Source: Erythrobacter sp. CCH5-A1 (GTDB taxonomy: Bacteria; Pseudomonadota; Alphaproteobacteria; Sphingomonadales; Sphingomonadaceae). Taken from it: a stretch of DNA of 29,527 nt. Location of the stretch: contig NZ_LSKQ01000116.1 in the NCBI RefSeq assembly GCF_001557115.1, forward strand, positions 1-29,527, in the 5' to 3' direction. Shown here piece after piece: positions 15,227 through 24,041 of this stretch (within the stretch, counting starts at the first letter, position 1; each line of letters opens with the position of its first letter). A model generated the notes under the pieces. The model was not told the DNA's origin. It ran no database searches and worked only from the letters and a program-made list of their open reading frames with translations. Position numbers and translations under genes: made by a program.

Positions 15227-15348
15227 ACGCCCCCCTGCCCCTGCCGATCAGCACCCCGTGGACCAATGATTATTCCCCGGGGAATAATGGCGTCTCAAAT
15301 TATTCCCCGGGGAATAATTTGTGCAGGGAAAGCGAGGCGGTGCGATGA
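15223..15348 (+). CDS. Probable 41-residue coupling ORF parB-repA
   Basis: The ATG overlaps the parB stop (ATGA, 15223-15226), and the TGA overlaps the repA ATG (ATGA, 15345-15348). The frame therefore bridges the two genes exactly. The two palindromes lie in frame 30 bases apart and encode the repeated YSPGNN peptide. No domain is visible. The likely role is translational coupling or attenuation of repA, with the peptide itself perhaps unimportant. AGGACTTCAAAG upstream, inside the end of parB, gives a plausible ribosome site. The double overlap is unlikely to be chance, but expression is not proven. Confidence 0.5.
   Translation: MNAPLPLPISTPWTNDYSPGNNGVSNYSPGNNLCRESEAVR
15269..15288. repeat. 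20-bp perfect palindrome, copy 1
   Basis: ATTATTCCCCGGGGAATAAT is a perfect 20-base palindrome. A second copy starts 30 bases later, so both face the same side of the helix. Its place between parB and repA suggests a parS-like centromere site or an operator that controls repA. Confidence 0.75.
15296..15321. repeat. 26-bp perfect palindrome, copy 2
   Basis: This has the same 20-base core as copy 1 (core 15299-15318), extended by three self-complementary bases on each side. It ends 23 bases before the repA ATG, so a bound protein or an RNA hairpin could affect repA expression. The two copies are also complementary to each other in RNA. Confidence 0.75.
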
Positions 15349-16580
15349 CGCAGGCACTGAGAAAGAGTGTTCCCGAACAATTCGATCTCTTTCTGCCCTA
15401 CCTGGCGGACATGCCGCTGCGCGACCAACGCGAGATGATGGAGCGCCCCTTTTTCTCGCTCGCCAAGCGCAAGAGAACCAAGCCCATCGAATACACCGCC
15501 CCGGATGGCAAACTCTGGGTCCACGTCAGCGCGAACCCCGACTACGGCATGGCGACAATATGGGATGCGGACATCCTGATCTATTGCGCCAGCCAACTCG
15601 CCGACATGTCTCGACGAGGAGTGAACGATGTGCCGCGCAAGCTCCACATCATGCCCTATGATCTGCTTCGTGCAATCGGAAGGCCTACCACAGGCCGCGC
15701 TTATGAGCTTCTGGGGCAGGCTCTTGACCGCCTGGTGTCGACGACAATCAAGACAAACATCCGCGCCGAAAACCGCCGTGAAGCAACATTCAGCTGGCTC
15801 GATGGCTGGACCCAGCTTGTCGACGAGAAGACCGAACGAAGCCGGGGGATGACGCTTGAGCTGTCGAACTGGTTTTGGGAAGGCGTCATGATGAAGGGCG
15901 GAGTGCTGAGCATTGACCGCGCATACTTCGATATCACGGGCGGCCGTGAGCGATGGCTTTACCGCGTGGCTCGCAAGCATGCCGGCGGCGCCGGCCAAGC
16001 AGGATTTGCGATCTCCATGCCCGTTCTGTTCGAGAAGTCAGGTGCAGAGGGTGAGTATCGCCGCTTCAAATTCGAGATACTCAAGCTCGCCGAAAAGAAT
16101 GTCTTGCCGGGCTATCGGCTTGTCGTTGAGGACGGGAAGGGGGCTGAGCCACTTCTCAGAATGATCCGTCTCACAGAGAAGGCCAGTAGCGTACAGGAAG
16201 AAATTGAGCTCGAAAGTGAGGCAGTCTCTCTACTAGAGACAGTCGAGGTCGATACGGCCAGCCCAGTGGCATTGGACGGCCAAGGATCCGAGGCAACTGC
16301 TCCTCCCAATGAAGAAGCCCCGCTCTTTTTTGATGCCCGCCACCTTGTGCGATCCGCTGTAGCAGGCCTTTCCGACAGAGCCACCCGCGGGGTCATGACC
16401 GACGAAACGATCGGATATCTGCGCGAGAAATGTCCAGGGTGGGACCTCTATGCGCTCCATGCGGAATTCGAGGCATGGGTGAACGCGGACCCAGCAAGGA
16501 CGCCTGCGAGCTGGCAGAAGGCTTTCATCGGTTGGGTTAAGCGCCATCACGAGAAGCACAAACACGAGCTGCGCAGATAA
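15345..16580 (+). CDS. repA: Replication initiator RepA (RPA family)
   Basis: 411-residue plasmid replication initiator of the RPA (replication initiator protein A) family found on alphaproteobacterial plasmids. Typical stretches are EQFDLFLPYLADMPLRDQREMMERPFFSLAKRKR near the N-terminus, then YGMATIWDADILIYCASQL and LHIMPYDLLRAIGRPTTGRAYELL, and LYRVARKHAG in the middle, which form the winged-helix DNA-binding part. The last 130 residues are acidic and less conserved. The ATG at 15345 is chosen because it overlaps the small coupling ORF and has GCGAGG upstream; an in-frame GTG at 15321 lies inside the palindrome and is less likely. It probably binds repeats in the gene-free region downstream. 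Confidence 0.93.
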   Translation: MTQALRKSVPEQFDLFLPYLADMPLRDQREMMERPFFSLAKRKRTKPIEYTAPDGKLWVHVSANPDYGMATIWDADILIYCASQLADMSRRGVNDVPRKLHIMPYDLLRAIGRPTTGRAYELLGQALDRLVSTTIKTNIRAENRREATFSWLDGWTQLVDEKTERSRGMTLELSNWFWEGVMMKGGVLSIDRAYFDITGGRERWLYRVARKHAGGAGQAGFAISMPVLFEKSGAEGEYRRFKFEILKLAEKNVLPGYRLVVEDGKGAEPLLRMIRLTEKASSVQEEIELESEAVSLLETVEVDTASPVALDGQGSEATAPPNEEAPLFFDARHLVRSAVAGLSDRATRGVMTDETIGYLREKCPGWDLYALHAEFEAWVNADPARTPASWQKAFIGWVKRHHEKHKHELRR

Positions 16581-17219
16581 CCAACCCGTGTGTGAATACC
16601 GTTAGAATCGGACGCCACTGAGTGGCGAAGGCTCCGTGCGTGAGCGCCCATGCGTGCGAAGCGTTCCAAATGTGTCGTGTCGATCAGGGGCGCATGCGCT
16701 CGAATGGTAACGCCAAGGCAAGATTGAAGCTCTTCTCCTGAACTCGCCTCGATAATGATTCAATTTGTCTCGCACCTGACCCTCATGAGAGCCGATTTCG
16801 ACACTTTAGGAACAACCTTTCCACAACCATCGACACTTCAGGAACCAAGACACGGTCTTTTGGGAACAGACATTCGGAACATCGGGAACACATCGCCGAC
16901 ATTTTGGGAACCGTATGTCCGAAATTCCCAAGAGAATCCCACGAGTCGCGACCCGGTAGAGCAGCCTTAACTGATCTAACTTGGATATAACCAGTCTAAC
17001 CAACGGGAAGCTTACAGGTTTTTTGGATCAGTATGATGACCGCTCTCTGACAGATACCGCTGCTCGCGATGGTCGCTGTCGAATAAGCAGGGCTGACGGG
17101 CGCGGATCGGCACGAGCTTCGTCGCATAGCGAGGAGCGATCGTTTCTGTGAATCACAGGCTGCCCAGTGATTCAGAATTCCAATTGGACCCTGCGATGAT
17201 CGGTCTGGCAGCATAAGGC
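16581..17219. other. Gene-free region, candidate oriV
   Basis: About 640 bases without a credible gene, directly after repA. It holds a 15-base palindrome with arms CGCCACT/AGTGGCG (16613-16627), a cluster of GGAAC-centred repeats (16799-16911), a DnaA-box-like CTTTCCACA (16817-16825, 7 of 9), four TAAC words at 9-11 base spacing (16968-17000) and an 8-bp inverted repeat TGAATCAC/GTGATTCA (17149-17174). Together these suggest the replication origin, though none is decisive alone. Confidence 0.5.
16799..16911 (+). repeat. Iteron-like GGAAC repeats
   Basis: Imperfect 15-base repeats begin at 16799 (CGACACTTTAGGAAC), 16831 (CGACACTTCAGGAAC), 16853 (CGGTCTTTTGGGAAC) and 16897 (CGACATTTTGGGAAC). 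Two shorter GGAAC words lie at 16876 and 16885. All point the same way. Such directly repeated sites next to an initiator gene are the usual form of an iteron origin and of copy control. Confidence 0.5.
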
Positions 17220-17486
17220 ATGGAAAGACCTTACGATCAGTCATGGCACTGGCAGGCAATTGACCCCTCACGGAACATTGCTCGCAATTATCACCTCTGG
17301 GTCGCCACTGACTTGTTCGGATGGACAACAGTCGAGCGACGTTGGGGACGGATAGGCACGAAGGGGAGGGGCGCTACGGCCTCGTTTGAGAACAGGGGCG
17401 ATGCGGAAATGGCTGCTAGGCGCATTCGTCTGCGGCGAAGGAGCTCCCTCCGTCGCATCGGAGTCGGCTATCACGAACTCGATTGA
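17220..17486 (+). CDS. WGR domain protein
   Basis: 88-residue protein made almost entirely of a WGR domain, with the hallmark RRWGRIGTKGRGATASFENRGDAEMAARRI at about 40-70. WGR domains occur in PARP enzymes and in bacterial regulators and bind nucleic acid or proteins. The N-terminal half has several Trp and His residues. The Shine-Dalgarno match is poor (AAGG directly before the ATG), so the start is less certain. Small stand-alone WGR proteins are common on alphaproteobacterial plasmids; the role is unknown. It follows the candidate origin. Confidence 0.8.
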   Translation: MERPYDQSWHWQAIDPSRNIARNYHLWVATDLFGWTTVERRWGRIGTKGRGATASFENRGDAEMAARRIRLRRRSSLRRIGVGYHELD

Positions 17487-17605
17487 TGGCTCGGTCGGCG
17501 GGCGATCTCAATCATCAACCTTACAAGCATTCGACCCTCAGTGATTTCCGGCATACCAGAAGCTGAGTTCGTGTTAGCCTGTGAAAAATTCAGGAGGCTT
17601 TGCGC

Positions 17606-17881
17606 ATGCCTATCGCGACCTACAATGCTTGGGTTGCTCTCTACACCGGCGTCGGGCTTATGGTCGCGCTCTGCGCTGTGCTGGCTGCTGTGAAAACCAT
17701 CTATGACCTTCGCCTGGGCTTGCTGGTGCTCGAATTCAGCGACTGGAGAGGGCGGGTCTTCGCCGTACCGAAACTATGGTGGCGCTGGCAGATCAATTAT
17801 CTCTCAGGCGCGCCAGTGATCCTGCTGACGGCGATCCTGTTCGCGCATCATCTAGGATTTGCCACACTCATTGATGTGTAA
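17606..17881 (+). CDS. Small membrane protein
   Basis: 91-residue protein of unknown family. Two hydrophobic segments are visible, about 7-31 and 67-86, with a central stretch rich in Trp and basic residues (DWRGRVFAVPKLWWRWQ). AGGAGG lies 8 bases before the ATG at 17606, which is one of the best ribosome sites in the window; an upstream TTG is therefore rejected. Its 3' end overlaps the convergent transglycosylase gene by 34 bases. No function is assigned. Confidence 0.7.
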   Translation: MPIATYNAWVALYTGVGLMVALCAVLAAVKTIYDLRLGLLVLEFSDWRGRVFAVPKLWWRWQINYLSGAPVILLTAILFAHHLGFATLIDV

Positions 17882-18732
17882 TCGGCAACTGACGCCCTTT
17901 GGGGACGGCCAAGCGTCGGAAAAGTGGAGGGCCCAGCGAAACGGGCCGGGCCGCGCTGCTCTGCGTTAGCCCAGGCTGCGGTGATTGTGCGGACATAGTC
18001 GATCGTTTCGCGGATACGCGGGATGCTCCGCGTCGCCCGGACCCTCCCGGGCCCTGCATTATACGCTGCCAACGCGAGGTCATATCGCCCAAACTCTTCA
18101 ATCTGCATCCGGAGATAGCGCGCGCCTCCTCGCAAATTTTGAACGACGTCCCACGGATCGGCCACTCCAAGCTCCCGCGCGGTGCCCGGCATCAGTTGGG
18201 CGAGGCCGATAGCTCCCTTGGGCGAACGGGCAAGGACCTGATACCGGCTCTCCTGCCAGATTAGTGCGTCGAACAGGGCCACCGGAATCTTCTCTTGGCA
18301 GGCGATAGCTGCGATCAACGGAAAATGCTGCAGCCGTCGCCGCTCAGTTGCCGCAGGAAGATCATTTCGAGGTCTATACTGGGCATCTCCGCAGCCACCC
18401 ATAGACATCGGTGAAAGGAAGAGTGCGGGCAGGACGTTTGACGGTGCACGGCCGCTCTGCATCCATTGAGGAACAGCGATGGCTGTCGCTGGAGGGGCAG
18501 TATCACTTCGATGCCCCGCGAGAATCCCGGTAAAGTCGGCGGCAAGCGTCGTTGTCAGATCGGGCTCCTCACGGATAATCGTTTGATCAACCGGATTTCT
18601 CTCCGGGCCAACATGGATGACAAAGCCCAGGGGCGGGGCGCCACCGAATTCTATAAGCTCGACCTCCTGCGCCGTAGCCGCAGAATGAAGCGCTGCGATG
18701 AACAGGCTCCCGATTATGGAACGAAAATGCAT
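17848..18732 (-). CDS. Lytic transglycosylase (SLT domain)
   Basis: 294-residue exported murein-degrading enzyme. A signal peptide covers residues 1-21 (cleavage near ATA). The N-terminal half is poorly conserved and Pro-rich. The SLT/lysozyme-like domain lies at about 150-260, with the catalytic Glu in LIWQESRYQ, then SPKGAIGLAQLMPGTA, and LALAAYNAGPGRV, the three standard SLT motifs. Such VirB1/P19-like enzymes open the cell wall for the transfer apparatus. It lies apart from the tra operon but on the same strand. The ATG at 18732 has GGAG upstream and gives a proper signal peptide; the open frame extends further upstream without support. Confidence 0.92.
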   Translation of the reverse strand: MHFRSIIGSLFIAALHSAATAQEVELIEFGGAPPLGFVIHVGPERNPVDQTIIREEPDLTTTLAADFTGILAGHRSDTAPPATAIAVPQWMQSGRAPSNVLPALFLSPMSMGGCGDAQYRPRNDLPAATERRRLQHFPLIAAIACQEKIPVALFDALIWQESRYQVLARSPKGAIGLAQLMPGTARELGVADPWDVVQNLRGGARYLRMQIEEFGRYDLALAAYNAGPGRVRATRSIPRIRETIDYVRTITAAWANAEQRGPARFAGPSTFPTLGRPQRASVADYTSMSVANPR

Positions 18733-18846
18733 GATCTTGCTCCAGCAAAGGACCGAGCATCCCTCGCTAACACTCAGAGTCAATTGAGAAAAATATTCCG
18801 CCTTGCGTTGCTTGGCCGTCCAACGTCTGATCCGGGACAAAGGAAA

Positions 18847-18862
18847 GGGGGGGAGGGGAGGG
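18847..18862 (+). promoter_or_regulatory. G-run leader of Toprim gene
   Basis: Runs of 7, 4 and 3 G separated by single A bases, 21 bases upstream of the ATG and on the coding strand. It fits a G-quadruplex pattern and recurs in the leaders of the next two genes. Confidence 0.45.
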
Positions 18863-18882
18863 AGAACTCAATAGGAATTGCT

Positions 18883-19725
18883 ATGCCCCTTATTGCCAAA
18901 CCCCCTTCACAGCGACTGGTCGATATCGTTGGAGCCCTTGGCGGCCGCTGGTCGGGGTACAGCGCCATGTGCCGATGCCCTGCCCATGCAGATGAAACTC
19001 CCAGCTTATCGCTGAGGCAGGGAAACCACGACATCCTTGTCCATTGCTTTGCCGGATGTGATCCAGCTGACGTGTTGCGGGAGCTCGCATTCGTCATGCC
19101 AGACAAGATGTACGCTTTCCCGGACGGCCCCGCACGGCCATTCGACTCCACAGCGATCGCACGCAACCTGTGGTCGCAAGGCCGCGAACTCGCGAACACA
19201 TGGGCCGAGGCCTATTGTCGATATCGCGGTATTTTCGAGCAACACGAAGACCTGCGTTATCATCCCCGGTGTCCACGAGGTAGAAAGCCCGATACCGTGT
19301 TCGAGCCCGCCTTGCTCGTCGGGGTCCGCCAAGGCCGGGACATCATGGCGGTCCAGCGGATCTACCTCAGCCGGGAAGGGAAGGGCTACCGCTCCAAGCT
19401 CATGATCGGAAACCCGCAAGCCGGCAGCTGGCAGGGCCGTCGACCCGGCAAGGTGCTGGCACTTGCGGAGGGCTTCGAGACCGCCGCCCGTTTTGCAGAA
19501 CTTCACGGAATCCCGACCTGGTCCTCGCTCGGAGCAGAGAGGCTCGATCTCGTGCGCCTTCCTCAGGGGATCGAGGAGTTGATCATTGCCGAAGACAATG
19601 ATGCCGAAGGGCGCCGAGCGAGCATCAAGGCCACCGATGCCCACGCCCGCGAAGGGCTGACGATCCGGCGCATGGCACCGCCCGCAGGTTACGCTGACTG
19701 GGGAGCGGTCCCGAGGCCTCAATAG
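18883..19725 (+). CDS. Zinc-finger/Toprim primase-like protein
   Basis: 280-residue protein with a DnaG/phage primase-like layout. A CHC2-type zinc finger is visible in residues 30-59 (Cys30, Cys32, His35, His54, Cys55, Cys59; CPAHADETPSLS and HCFAGCD). The C-terminal Toprim domain has the catalytic Glu in LAEGFET (Glu197) and the DxD in EDND (Asp238, Asp240). It lacks the full RNA-polymerase core of DnaG and resembles plasmid Toprim proteins of alphaproteobacteria. It may prime the complementary strand of newly arrived plasmid DNA. The ATG at 18883 has AGGAA 7-8 bases upstream; the open frame extends further back without support. It heads the plus-strand block. Confidence 0.88.
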   Translation: MPLIAKPPSQRLVDIVGALGGRWSGYSAMCRCPAHADETPSLSLRQGNHDILVHCFAGCDPADVLRELAFVMPDKMYAFPDGPARPFDSTAIARNLWSQGRELANTWAEAYCRYRGIFEQHEDLRYHPRCPRGRKPDTVFEPALLVGVRQGRDIMAVQRIYLSREGKGYRSKLMIGNPQAGSWQGRRPGKVLALAEGFETAARFAELHGIPTWSSLGAERLDLVRLPQGIEELIIAEDNDAEGRRASIKATDAHAREGLTIRRMAPPAGYADWGAVPRPQ

Positions 19726-19726
19726 A

Positions 19727-19746
19727 GGGGAGGGGGAGGGGAAGGG
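19727..19746 (+). promoter_or_regulatory. G-run leader of helicase gene
   Basis: Runs of 4, 5, 4 and 3 G separated by A, A and AA. This is a compact four-run G-quadruplex pattern, on the coding strand just after the primase-like stop and 43 bases before the helicase start. Confidence 0.5.
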
Positions 19747-19789
19747 TTGGCTTGTCCGTGATGAGGCAAGTCGAACCCAGGAGACCTCC

Positions 19790-22700
19790 ATGACAGACCT
19801 GTTCGAAGCGGCCGCACAGCGGCGCACGCCCGCACAACTTGCCGCCCGCGCACTCAGCATTCTCATCGACAATGGCACCACCATCACGCGCGCGATGATG
19901 AACGCAACGATGACCAGCGCCTATGGCGGCAATGACGCAAGCGGCCGCTGGACCCAGCGCGACAGCTTCGAGGTTCTCGAACACGCGCTGGCATTGAGCC
20001 TCAGCGCCGCCGCCGACGCAACCTTCACGCGCGAGAACATCGACCGGTCGATTGCGCTGATGAACCGCCTCCCGACCCAGACCGTCCGTAGCGAGGAACA
20101 GCTCGACTGGCAGCAATTCTCGACGCCCGTAGATCTTGCCGCGGTCGCCGTCATGCTCGCCGATGCTCAGCCGGGCGATGTCGTCCTTGAGCCGAGCGCC
20201 GGGAACGGTCTCCTCGTATGCCAGCTTCCGCGCGTCGCCGAGTTGCAAATCAACGAACTCAATGAGACCCGCCGCGGACGCCTCGCCGACATTTTCCCCG
20301 GCACCACGATCACCGGCCATGACGGCGCGGCAATCGCCAGCACGCTTGCTGACAAGAACCCGCCCTCGCTGATCCTCATGAACCCGCCCTTCTCGCGCTC
20401 GCTCGGGCGCGGCACGGATCACCTTGCTGCCGTGCGCCACCTTGCCGCCGCGATCACCCATCTGCGCGCCGGCGGGCGCATCGTCGCAATCATGCCAGAC
20501 TGGTTCTCCCGCTCGGCCAAAATGCGCGAAATCTTCGAGAGCACGCTGGCACCCGTCACGGTTCGCACCTCGATCCGCCTTGAGCAGGCATATACCAAGC
20601 ACGGCACCAGCATTGCGGTCAGGCTCTATGTCCTCGACAAGATGCCCGGCTCACGGACATTCACGACCATTCAGCGCAGGGACGTTGCAGGTCTTGCAGA
20701 CTCCCTTGAGATCGTGCCGCGCACACCCATGGTCGAAGAGCTGCGCAAGCCCGCAGCACCGATCAAGGCCATCTCGCTATTCGGAGCGACCCGGAAAGCA
20801 AAGCCAGCAGCACCGCGCATCTTTCGGGCACCGGTGCGCAACAACGTCCTCCCCGTGGGCTACAAGGCGCTCGAGACACCAGCGCCGCTCCTGGAACAGG
20901 CCGGGGTCTATCTTCCCTATCGGCCGAGCCGGGTAATCTTTGACACCGCTGGAGAGCACCCCACTGCACTCGTCGAATCGGTTGCGATGGGTTCGATCCC
21001 TGCGCCGATCCCGCAGCACATCCCGCAACTGCCGGAACGCACGGTCTCCGAACGCCTGCTGTCAGCGTCACAGCTCGAAACCGTGGTCTACGCAGGTCAT
21101 GCCTGGGGACAGTGGCTTCCCGGCAAATTCAAGCCCGATCCCGAAGGCGTGGGCCTAATGATCGACGAGGAAGGCGCATCCTACCGCAAGGGCTTCTTCG
21201 TTGGCGACGGCACCGGGGCAGGGAAGGGGAGACAGGTCGCCGCCACAATTCTCGACAATTGGCTCCAAGGCCGCCGCCGGGCGATCTGGATCTCGAAGAA
21301 CGAGCCGCTGCTCGACGATGCCCGCCGTGACTGGGCGGCCCTTGGCGGGCTCGCTGCCGATGTCCAGTCGCTCTCGCGATGGAAGATCCATGAGCCGCTG
21401 ACCCTCGATGAGGGCGTGCTGTTCGTGAGCTATCCGACGCTGCGCTCGGCACGCGGCGATCACAGCCGTCTTGAACAGCTCATCCGCTGGGCGGGTGAAG
21501 AGTTCGACGGTGTCATCGCCTTCGACGAGGCTCACGAGATGGGAGGGGTTGCAGGCGGGGAGGGCGCCATGGGGACCAAGAAGGGCTCGCAGCAGGGCAT
21601 AGCCGGGGTTCTCCTCCAGAACCGCCTGCCCAAGGCCAGGGTGCTCTACGCCTCGGCCACAGGGGCCTCCGAGGTCAACAACCTTGCCTATGCCGTCAGG
21701 CTCGGCCTCTGGGGTCCGGAAACCGCCTTCGCCTCGCGCGAGGCCTTCATCAGCGAGATCCGCGCCGGCGGCATTGCCGCCATGGAGCTGGTCGCACGCG
21801 ACCTGAAGGCGACGGGCCTCTACATGGCCCGGGCGCTGAGCTTCGCCGGTGTCGAATACGACATCCTGCGCCACGAGCTGACGCCCGAACAGATTGCCGT
21901 TTATGACACCTATGCCGATGCCTGGGCGATCATTCATCGCAACCTGGAAACAGCGCTCGAGCTAACCGGCATCGTCGACGACCTCGAAGGGAAAACGCTC
22001 AATTCCGGAGCGAAGGCAGCAGCGCGTTCCCGGTTCGAATCCTGCAAGCAGCGCTTTTTCGGCCAGGTGCTCCTTTCGATGAAGCTGCCGACCATCATCA
22101 GCGCGGTCGAGCAGCACCTGGCCGAAGACAAATCGGTGGTGCTGCAGCTGGTGACGACGGCTGAATCGATCCTCAACCGCAGGCTGGGCGAGCTCTCGGC
22201 CGAGGAACGCGCCGAGCTTGATATCGAGCTGTCCCCGCTCGAATACTGTCTCGACTATCTCACCCGCGCATTTCCGACCCGCCAAATGGAGGTCTATACC
22301 GACGACACAGGTGAGCAGCATTCGCGCCCGATGAGTGACGAGCATGGCAATCCGGTGACAAACCCGCAGGCCGAGGCCGCCCGGGCGGAACTGATCGAGC
22401 ACATCTGCGCCCTGCCGCCGATCAAGGCCGCGCTCGATGCTCTTCTCGAACGCTTCGGCCATGACAACGTCGCCGAGGTGACCGGCCGATCGAAGCGGAT
22501 CATACCGGCTGCTGGCGGCCAACAGAAGCTCGAAACACGCACCGTGCGTTCGGCCCAAGCCGATGCAGCCGCCTTCATGGACGGGACCAAGCGCATCCTC
22601 ATCTTCTCCGATGCGGGCGGCACGGGACGTTCCTACCACGCGAGCCTTGATGTCCCCAACCAACAGCAGCGCGTCCACCTGCTCCTGGAGCCGGGCTGGA

Positions 22701-24016
22701 GGGCCGATCGCGCCATTCAGGGGCTCGGGCGTACCCATCGCACGCATCAGGCCTCAGCGCCCCTGTTTCGGCCTGTCACGACCGACTGCAAGGGCGAGCT
22801 GAGGTTCACCTCGACCATCGCGCGCCGCCTCGACAGCCTTGGCGCGCTCACCCGCGGTCAGCGGCAGACCGGAGGACAGAACCTGTTCGACCCGGCCGAC
22901 AACCTCGAAAGCGAGTACGCCAAGGCCGCGCTCGTGACCTGGTTCCATCTGCTCGTCGCGGGCAAACTCACCAGCACCACACTGGCCGATTTTGAAGAGC
23001 GCACCGGTCTTGCGCTTCTCGACGCAGACGGGGTCATCAAGGAGGACCTGCCGCCGATCCAGCGTTGGCTCAACCGGCTTCTGGCACTTCCTATCGGGCA
23101 CCAGAACGTCATCTTCGATGAATTCCTCGCGCTTGTCGAAACCCGGGTAGCGGCCGCCCGCGATGCCGGCACCCTCGACATCGGCGTCGAAACGATGCAG
23201 GTCGAGACCGCGACCATCCTCGAGGACACGCTGCTGCGCACCGATCCCGTAAGCGGCGCAACCTCGCACCTGCTGACGATCGAGGTCGCGCGCCGGCGCA
23301 ATCCTGTGACGCTCGAGCGGGTGCTCAAGCTTGCTTCCGCCGACAACACCGCAGTCTTTCTGCGCAACGGCCGTTCCGGCAAGGTTGCGCTCAGGACGAA
23401 AGCCCGCTCCGGCATGACCGAAGAGGGCACGCCGGTCCCGCGTGTCGAACTGCTCCGCCCAACGAGGCGCGAATTCCTTCGCGAGCATGACCTCTTCGAA
23501 ACCGCTTGGGAGCCCTGCGGGCCGTCGGCATTTGCAACGGCCTGGTCGGCCGAGGCCGAGGAAGCGGCTCAAACCGTCGATACGGAAATCATCCGGATCG
23601 CAACCGGCCTCCTGTTGCCGATCTGGTCGGCGCTTCCTTCCGATCATCTGGCGGTCAACCGGATCGTCGATGCCGAAGGCAAATCCTGGCTCGGGCGCAT
23701 GGTGTTTCCCGAGCATGTCGGGAAACTGCTGAAGGATCTCGGCGTCGAGGCACCGGCCCAACTCAGCCCGTCAGAGACCCTCCGCGCGGTCCAGGCCGGG
23801 GGATCCATCGCGCTGGTGCGCCCTGTCCCCTGCGAGCTCAAGCGCTCGAGAGTGAACGGATCGTGGCGGATTGAAATCACCGGCGCACCCGCCAGCCAGC
23901 TTGCCTGGTTCAAGTCACTCGGGTGCTTCACCGAGGTCATTCAGTACAGGACGCGGCTGTTTGTGCCGACCGAGAAGGCTGAAGCCATCATCACCGCTCT
24001 CATCGGTGCCCCATAG
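19790..24016 (+). CDS. Methyltransferase/Strawberry-notch helicase
   Basis: 1408-residue two-enzyme fusion. Residues about 105-290 form an N6-adenine-type methyltransferase, with SAM motif EPSAGNG (134-140) and catalytic NPPF (198-201). From about 360 onward is a Strawberry-notch-type superfamily 2 helicase with GDGTGAGKGRQ (Walker A, 472-482), DEAH (579-582) and the arginine motif QGLGRTHRTHQ near 977. The C-terminal 400 residues are of unknown function. The same domain order is found in phage P1 DarB, which protects incoming DNA from type I restriction. AGGAG lies 8 bases before the ATG. All catalytic motifs look intact. An anti-restriction or DNA-modifying role is inferred from family and from the nearby ardC. 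Confidence 0.92.
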   Translation: MTDLFEAAAQRRTPAQLAARALSILIDNGTTITRAMMNATMTSAYGGNDASGRWTQRDSFEVLEHALALSLSAAADATFTRENIDRSIALMNRLPTQTVRSEEQLDWQQFSTPVDLAAVAVMLADAQPGDVVLEPSAGNGLLVCQLPRVAELQINELNETRRGRLADIFPGTTITGHDGAAIASTLADKNPPSLILMNPPFSRSLGRGTDHLAAVRHLAAAITHLRAGGRIVAIMPDWFSRSAKMREIFESTLAPVTVRTSIRLEQAYTKHGTSIAVRLYVLDKMPGSRTFTTIQRRDVAGLADSLEIVPRTPMVEELRKPAAPIKAISLFGATRKAKPAAPRIFRAPVRNNVLPVGYKALETPAPLLEQAGVYLPYRPSRVIFDTAGEHPTALVESVAMGSIPAPIPQHIPQLPERTVSERLLSASQLETVVYAGHAWGQWLPGKFKPDPEGVGLMIDEEGASYRKGFFVGDGTGAGKGRQVAATILDNWLQGRRRAIWISKNEPLLDDARRDWAALGGLAADVQSLSRWKIHEPLTLDEGVLFVSYPTLRSARGDHSRLEQLIRWAGEEFDGVIAFDEAHEMGGVAGGEGAMGTKKGSQQGIAGVLLQNRLPKARVLYASATGASEVNNLAYAVRLGLWGPETAFASREAFISEIRAGGIAAMELVARDLKATGLYMARALSFAGVEYDILRHELTPEQIAVYDTYADAWAIIHRNLETALELTGIVDDLEGKTLNSGAKAAARSRFESCKQRFFGQVLLSMKLPTIISAVEQHLAEDKSVVLQLVTTAESILNRRLGELSAEERAELDIELSPLEYCLDYLTRAFPTRQMEVYTDDTGEQHSRPMSDEHGNPVTNPQAEAARAELIEHICALPPIKAALDALLERFGHDNVAEVTGRSKRIIPAAGGQQKLETRTVRSAQADAAAFMDGTKRILIFSDAGGTGRSYHASLDVPNQQQRVHLLLEPGWRADRAIQGLGRTHRTHQASAPLFRPVTTDCKGELRFTSTIARRLDSLGALTRGQRQTGGQNLFDPADNLESEYAKAALVTWFHLLVAGKLTSTTLADFEERTGLALLDADGVIKEDLPPIQRWLNRLLALPIGHQNVIFDEFLALVETRVAAARDAGTLDIGVETMQVETATILEDTLLRTDPVSGATSHLLTIEVARRRNPVTLERVLKLASADNTAVFLRNGRSGKVALRTKARSGMTEEGTPVPRVELLRPTRREFLREHDLFETAWEPCGPSAFATAWSAEAEEAAQTVDTEIIRIATGLLLPIWSALPSDHLAVNRIVDAEGKSWLGRMVFPEHVGKLLKDLGVEAPAQLSPSETLRAVQAGGSIALVRPVPCELKRSRVNGSWRIEITGAPASQLAWFKSLGCFTEVIQYRTRLFVPTEKAEAIITALIGAP

Positions 24017-24041
24017 GACACAGAGACCCCTGAAGAGGAAA

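Noticed and set aside
15321..15344. GTG start for repA eight codons upstream
   Set aside because: The GTG is within the 26-base palindrome and lacks a ribosome site; the ATG at 15345 overlaps the coupling frame and has GCGAGG upstream.
16799..16911. CRISPR array
   Set aside because: Repeats are short, imperfect and unevenly spaced, without uniform spacers or cas genes.
16755..16970. 71-residue plus-strand frame in the candidate origin
   Set aside because: It is made of the GGAAC repeats, has no ribosome site and no domain; the repeats are better explained as iterons.
22754..23761. 335-residue minus-strand open frame inside the helicase gene
   Set aside because: Antisense shadow of the 1408-residue helicase fusion; no motif or ribosome site supports it.
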